A stretch of DNA of 64,000 bases from Nocardia sp. XZ_19_385 (GTDB lineage: Bacteria > Actinomycetota > Actinomycetes > Mycobacteriales > Mycobacteriaceae): the NCBI RefSeq assembly GCF_015355755.1, contig NZ_JACVEE010000001.1:1674001-1738000 (forward strand), written 5' to 3'. Positions 61,594 to 64,000 of this stretch are shown here, in pieces. Made by a program: the position numbers and the translations under genes. The first letter of the stretch is position 1, and the number at the start of each line of letters is the position of its first letter. The notes under the pieces are model-generated. The model saw only the letters and a list, made by a program, of their open reading frames with translations, searched no databases and was not told the origin of the DNA.

Positions 61594-63864
61594 TCAGGAC
61601 TTCGCCAGGTATTCCAGACGTTCGGAGTCGACCGCGGCGCTCATCATGCTCGCCAGGCCCGGGTGCTTCTTCAGGCCCGGGTCGGCCTCGACCAGTTCGC
61701 GCGCCAAATCCTGTGCGGCGGTGATGACTTCGAGGTCATCGAGCAGCGACAGCAGGCGCAGTGAGCGGGCGGTGCCGGACTGAGCGGCGCCGAGCACGTC
61801 GCCCTCACGGCGTTGCCGCAGGTCGAGCACGGAGAGTTCGAAGCCGTCGGTGGTACCGGCGACCGCGTCCAACCGCGCCATGGCCGAACCGACCGGCGAG
61901 GCATCGGTGATCAGCAGGCAGAGACCGGCATGCTTTCCGCGGCCGATACGACCGCGCAACTGATGCAGCTGGCTGACACCGAAGCGGTCGGCGTCGACGA
62001 TGACCATCACCGTCGCGTTCGGCACGTCCACGCCGACCTCGACCACCGTGGTGCAGACCAGCACATCGATGTCCCCGGCGTTGAAATCACGCATCACCTG
62101 GTCTTTTTCGTCCGACGGCAAGCGGCCGTGCAGCAGGCCGACCCGGACGTTCGCCAGCGGACCGGCGCGCAGGGTGTCGAAGACGTCGAGGGCGGCTGCG
62201 GTGGTCGGGGCTTCCTTCTCCTCGTCCTTCTTGCCCTTTTTCCCCTTGCCCGCTTCCTTTTCCTCATCGTCGCCAATGCGCGAACACACCACGTAGGCCT
62301 GGCGCCCGGCCTCGACTTCCTCCAGGATGCGTTCCCACGCCCGGTCGACCCACGCCGGATGCTGTTTGCGCGGAACGACTTTCGAGGTGATCGGGGAACG
62401 GCCGCGGGGCAGTTCGGTGAGCGTCGAGGTTTCCAGATCGCCCAGGGTCGTCATCGCGATGGTGCGCGGAATCGGGGTCGCGGTCATCACCAGCAGGTGC
62501 GGGCTGACGCCCTTCTTCGCCTTGGCGCGCAACGCGTCTCGCTGCTCGACACCGAACCGGTGCTGTTCGTCGACGATCACCATGCCCAGGTCGAAGAACT
62601 CCACCGCGTCCTGGATCAACGCGTGCGTACCGATCACGATGCCCGCCGTACCGGTCACGGCATCCAGCAGCGCCGCCTTCTTCGTCGCCGCGGGCATCGA
62701 CCCGGTCACCAGCACGACCTTGGTCGAGTCCTCGGCCGCACCCAACTCCCCCGCCGTGCCGAGCTCGCCGAGCATGTTGCGCAGCGATCGATAGTGCTGG
62801 GCGGCAAGCACTTCGGTCGGCGCCAACAGGGCGCACTGCTGACCGGCGTCGACCACCTGCAGCATGGCGTGCAATGCCACGATGGTCTTACCCGAACCCA
62901 CCTCGCCCTGCAGCAGGCGGTGCATCGGCTGCACCTGTGACAGATCGTCGGAAATCTCCGAGATCACCTGCTGCTGACCGGCGGTCAACTCGAACGGCAG
63001 CTTCTTCTCGAACGCGGCGGCGATGCCTTCGGTGCGTGGCGGGCACGGCTTGGCGGTCCGGCCGGACACCTCGTGCCGGCGTTCGGCCAGCACCAGCTGC
63101 AAGGCCAGCGCCTCGTCGAACCGCAGCCGCTCCTTGGCCTGGTCGATATCGGTCTTGCGCTCGGGCAGATGGATCAACCGCAGCGCATCGGAGACCGCCA
63201 TCAGCGCGCGCTCGGCCCGAACCTGTTCCGGCAGTGGGTCATCGATCGGATCGAGCTGTTCGAGCACCTGCCGCACACAGGCCAGTAGATCCCAGCTCTG
63301 CACCTTCGCCGTCGCCGGATAGACCGGAATGAACTCCCGCTCCATGAACGAAACATCCACGCCCCCGGCGCCTTTCGCGCTCTCGGCGAGCCCGCGCAGA
63401 TCACCGCCGCCGCGCACCTTGGTGAACGTGCCGACCGAGTCGTCCTCGGCCTCGGGCAGGATCAGATATCCCGGATGCGAGAGGTTCCAGCTGCCGGGCC
63501 GCCAGTAGCTGACGGTGCCCGACATCATCGCCCGAAGACCTTCTTTGACAACGTATTTCACCTTGTCACCATTGAAGAAGGTAACCTCGACCGGCTTCCC
63601 GGCCCCGGTGTCGAGCTGCACCTTGAGCAGCGAACCGCGGCGGTTGCGCATCGGCTTCAGCTCGGTCTTGGCGATCCGCCCGACCACGGTGATGTGCGCG
63701 CCGTCCTCGGGCTCGCTCTCGGTGAGCGGCTGCCCCTGCGTGGCGTACCGCAGCGGATAGTGGCGCAGCAGATCCTCGACGGTGTTCATATCGAAGGCTT
63801 CGCCCAGCTTCTCGGCCGCTTTCACGCCGAGGACGTGGTCCAGCCGGTCACCAAGTGTCGCCAT
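61594..63864 (-). CDS. recG: ATP-dependent DNA helicase RecG
   Basis: 756 residues. N-terminal wedge domain with OB fold, then helicase motifs: LLQGEVGSGKTIVALHAML (Walker A), MVIVDEQHRFGVEQRD (DEQH), MTATPIPRTIAMTTLGD (TAT) and QLRGRIGRGKHAGLCLLIT. A charged insert EKEAGKGKKGKKDEEKEA (around residue 540) expands the second helicase lobe. Remodels stalled forks and Holliday junctions. 12 bp from the convergent MFS gene; follows the DAK2-domain gene. Confidence 0.94.
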   Translation of the reverse strand: MATLGDRLDHVLGVKAAEKLGEAFDMNTVEDLLRHYPLRYATQGQPLTESEPEDGAHITVVGRIAKTELKPMRNRRGSLLKVQLDTGAGKPVEVTFFNGDKVKYVVKEGLRAMMSGTVSYWRPGSWNLSHPGYLILPEAEDDSVGTFTKVRGGGDLRGLAESAKGAGGVDVSFMEREFIPVYPATAKVQSWDLLACVRQVLEQLDPIDDPLPEQVRAERALMAVSDALRLIHLPERKTDIDQAKERLRFDEALALQLVLAERRHEVSGRTAKPCPPRTEGIAAAFEKKLPFELTAGQQQVISEISDDLSQVQPMHRLLQGEVGSGKTIVALHAMLQVVDAGQQCALLAPTEVLAAQHYRSLRNMLGELGTAGELGAAEDSTKVVLVTGSMPAATKKAALLDAVTGTAGIVIGTHALIQDAVEFFDLGMVIVDEQHRFGVEQRDALRAKAKKGVSPHLLVMTATPIPRTIAMTTLGDLETSTLTELPRGRSPITSKVVPRKQHPAWVDRAWERILEEVEAGRQAYVVCSRIGDDEEKEAGKGKKGKKDEEKEAPTTAAALDVFDTLRAGPLANVRVGLLHGRLPSDEKDQVMRDFNAGDIDVLVCTTVVEVGVDVPNATVMVIVDADRFGVSQLHQLRGRIGRGKHAGLCLLITDASPVGSAMARLDAVAGTTDGFELSVLDLRQRREGDVLGAAQSGTARSLRLLSLLDDLEVITAAQDLARELVEADPGLKKHPGLASMMSAAVDSERLEYLAKS

Positions 63865-63888
63865 GCCGCATTCCCGTCTGTGCCTGAT

Positions 63889-64000
63889 TCATTCGACGCC
63901 GATCTGCACCAGATCACCATGCTGCCCACCGGAATACACCGTCACCTCGACACCGGGGAAACCCTGCCCGATGTGCTCGGCCAAGTCGCCGGCCAGCCCG
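63889..64000 (-). CDS. DAK2-domain protein, C-terminal end only
   Basis: The last ~36 codons of a gene whose 5' part lies beyond the window. The end reads GQGFPGVEVTVYSGGQHGDL and VQIGVE, as at the C-terminus of DAK2-domain/FakA-like proteins, which bind or phosphorylate fatty acids. In M. tuberculosis, the same gene (Rv2974c) precedes recG. Assignment rests on this tail and position. Confidence 0.7.
   Translation of the reverse strand, partial: GLAGDLAEHIGQGFPGVEVTVYSGGQHGDLVQIGVE

Overview
The window looks like a Nocardia or close relative (Mycobacteriales, Actinomycetota). The DNA is high-GC. It carries a mycothiol-dependent formaldehyde dehydrogenase (mscR), a SepIVA homologue, Fe-S-type PrpR and a B12 riboswitch on metE. 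A backbone of housekeeping genes on the minus strand is in the same order as the M. tuberculosis Rv2918c-Rv2974c segment (from memory): glnD-glnK-amt-ftsY, smc, acyP-OsmC, mutM-rnc-rpmF-DUF177-sepIVA, coaD-rsmD-pyc, recG and a DAK2-domain gene. Blocks of accessory genes, often divergent or convergent pairs, are inserted between these units. I see no rRNA, tRNA, insertion sequence, prophage or CRISPR array.

Layout. 1-4.0 kb: nitrogen-control operon amt-glnK-glnD behind a four-half-site GlnR box, then ftsY. 4.1-7.4 kb: DUF2237 protein, a TetR repressor with an added zinc ribbon divergent from an NmrA-like reductase, a PPOX-type protein and a SnoaL-like protein. 7.4-11 kb: smc. 11.3-17.5 kb: membrane and DUF1707 proteins, hydrolase, SDR, mscR with an MBL hydrolase, and a hypothetical gene. 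17.7-21.7 kb: one minus-strand run of acyP-OsmC followed by a DUF1190-like / glutathionylspermidine-synthase-like / DUF350 module and an endonuclease/exonuclease/phosphatase protein. 21.7-30.3 kb: complete divergent kdp locus (kdpDE minus, kdpFABC plus), with two extra tiny membrane ORFs translationally coupled to kdpD and kdpF, and a KdpC enlarged by a cysteine-containing insert. 30.3-39.3 kb: MerR+SDR pair, YdcF, VOC, AlkZ-type winged helix, AhpD-like, a membrane-tethered PstS-like protein, PHP protein, DHFR-like reductase and a lipoprotein. 39.3-48 kb: core genes again. 48.2-59 kb: cobalamin riboswitch-metE, a self-regulated tetR-membrane protein pair, an Rpn-like nuclease, an epoxide-hydrolase-like protein with a 28-bp palindrome in front, then the methylcitrate cycle prpD-prpB-prpC with divergent prpR. 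59-61.6 kb: ECF41-type sigma factor divergent from a DHA2 MFS exporter. 61.6-64 kb: recG and the end of a DAK2-domain gene.

Functional themes. The metE-prp block groups two routes that do not need vitamin B12: MetE methionine synthesis, switched by a B12 riboswitch, and methylcitrate disposal of propionyl-CoA. The most interesting unexplained items are the tiny kdp-linked ORFs, the KdpC insert, the DUF350/GspS-like/DUF1190-like module, the two-domain membrane-tethered PstS-like protein, and several strong orphan palindromes (13.4 kb, 53.6 kb, 60.0 kb). No clearly new defence or biosynthetic system is visible. The small ORFs and operators are the best leads.
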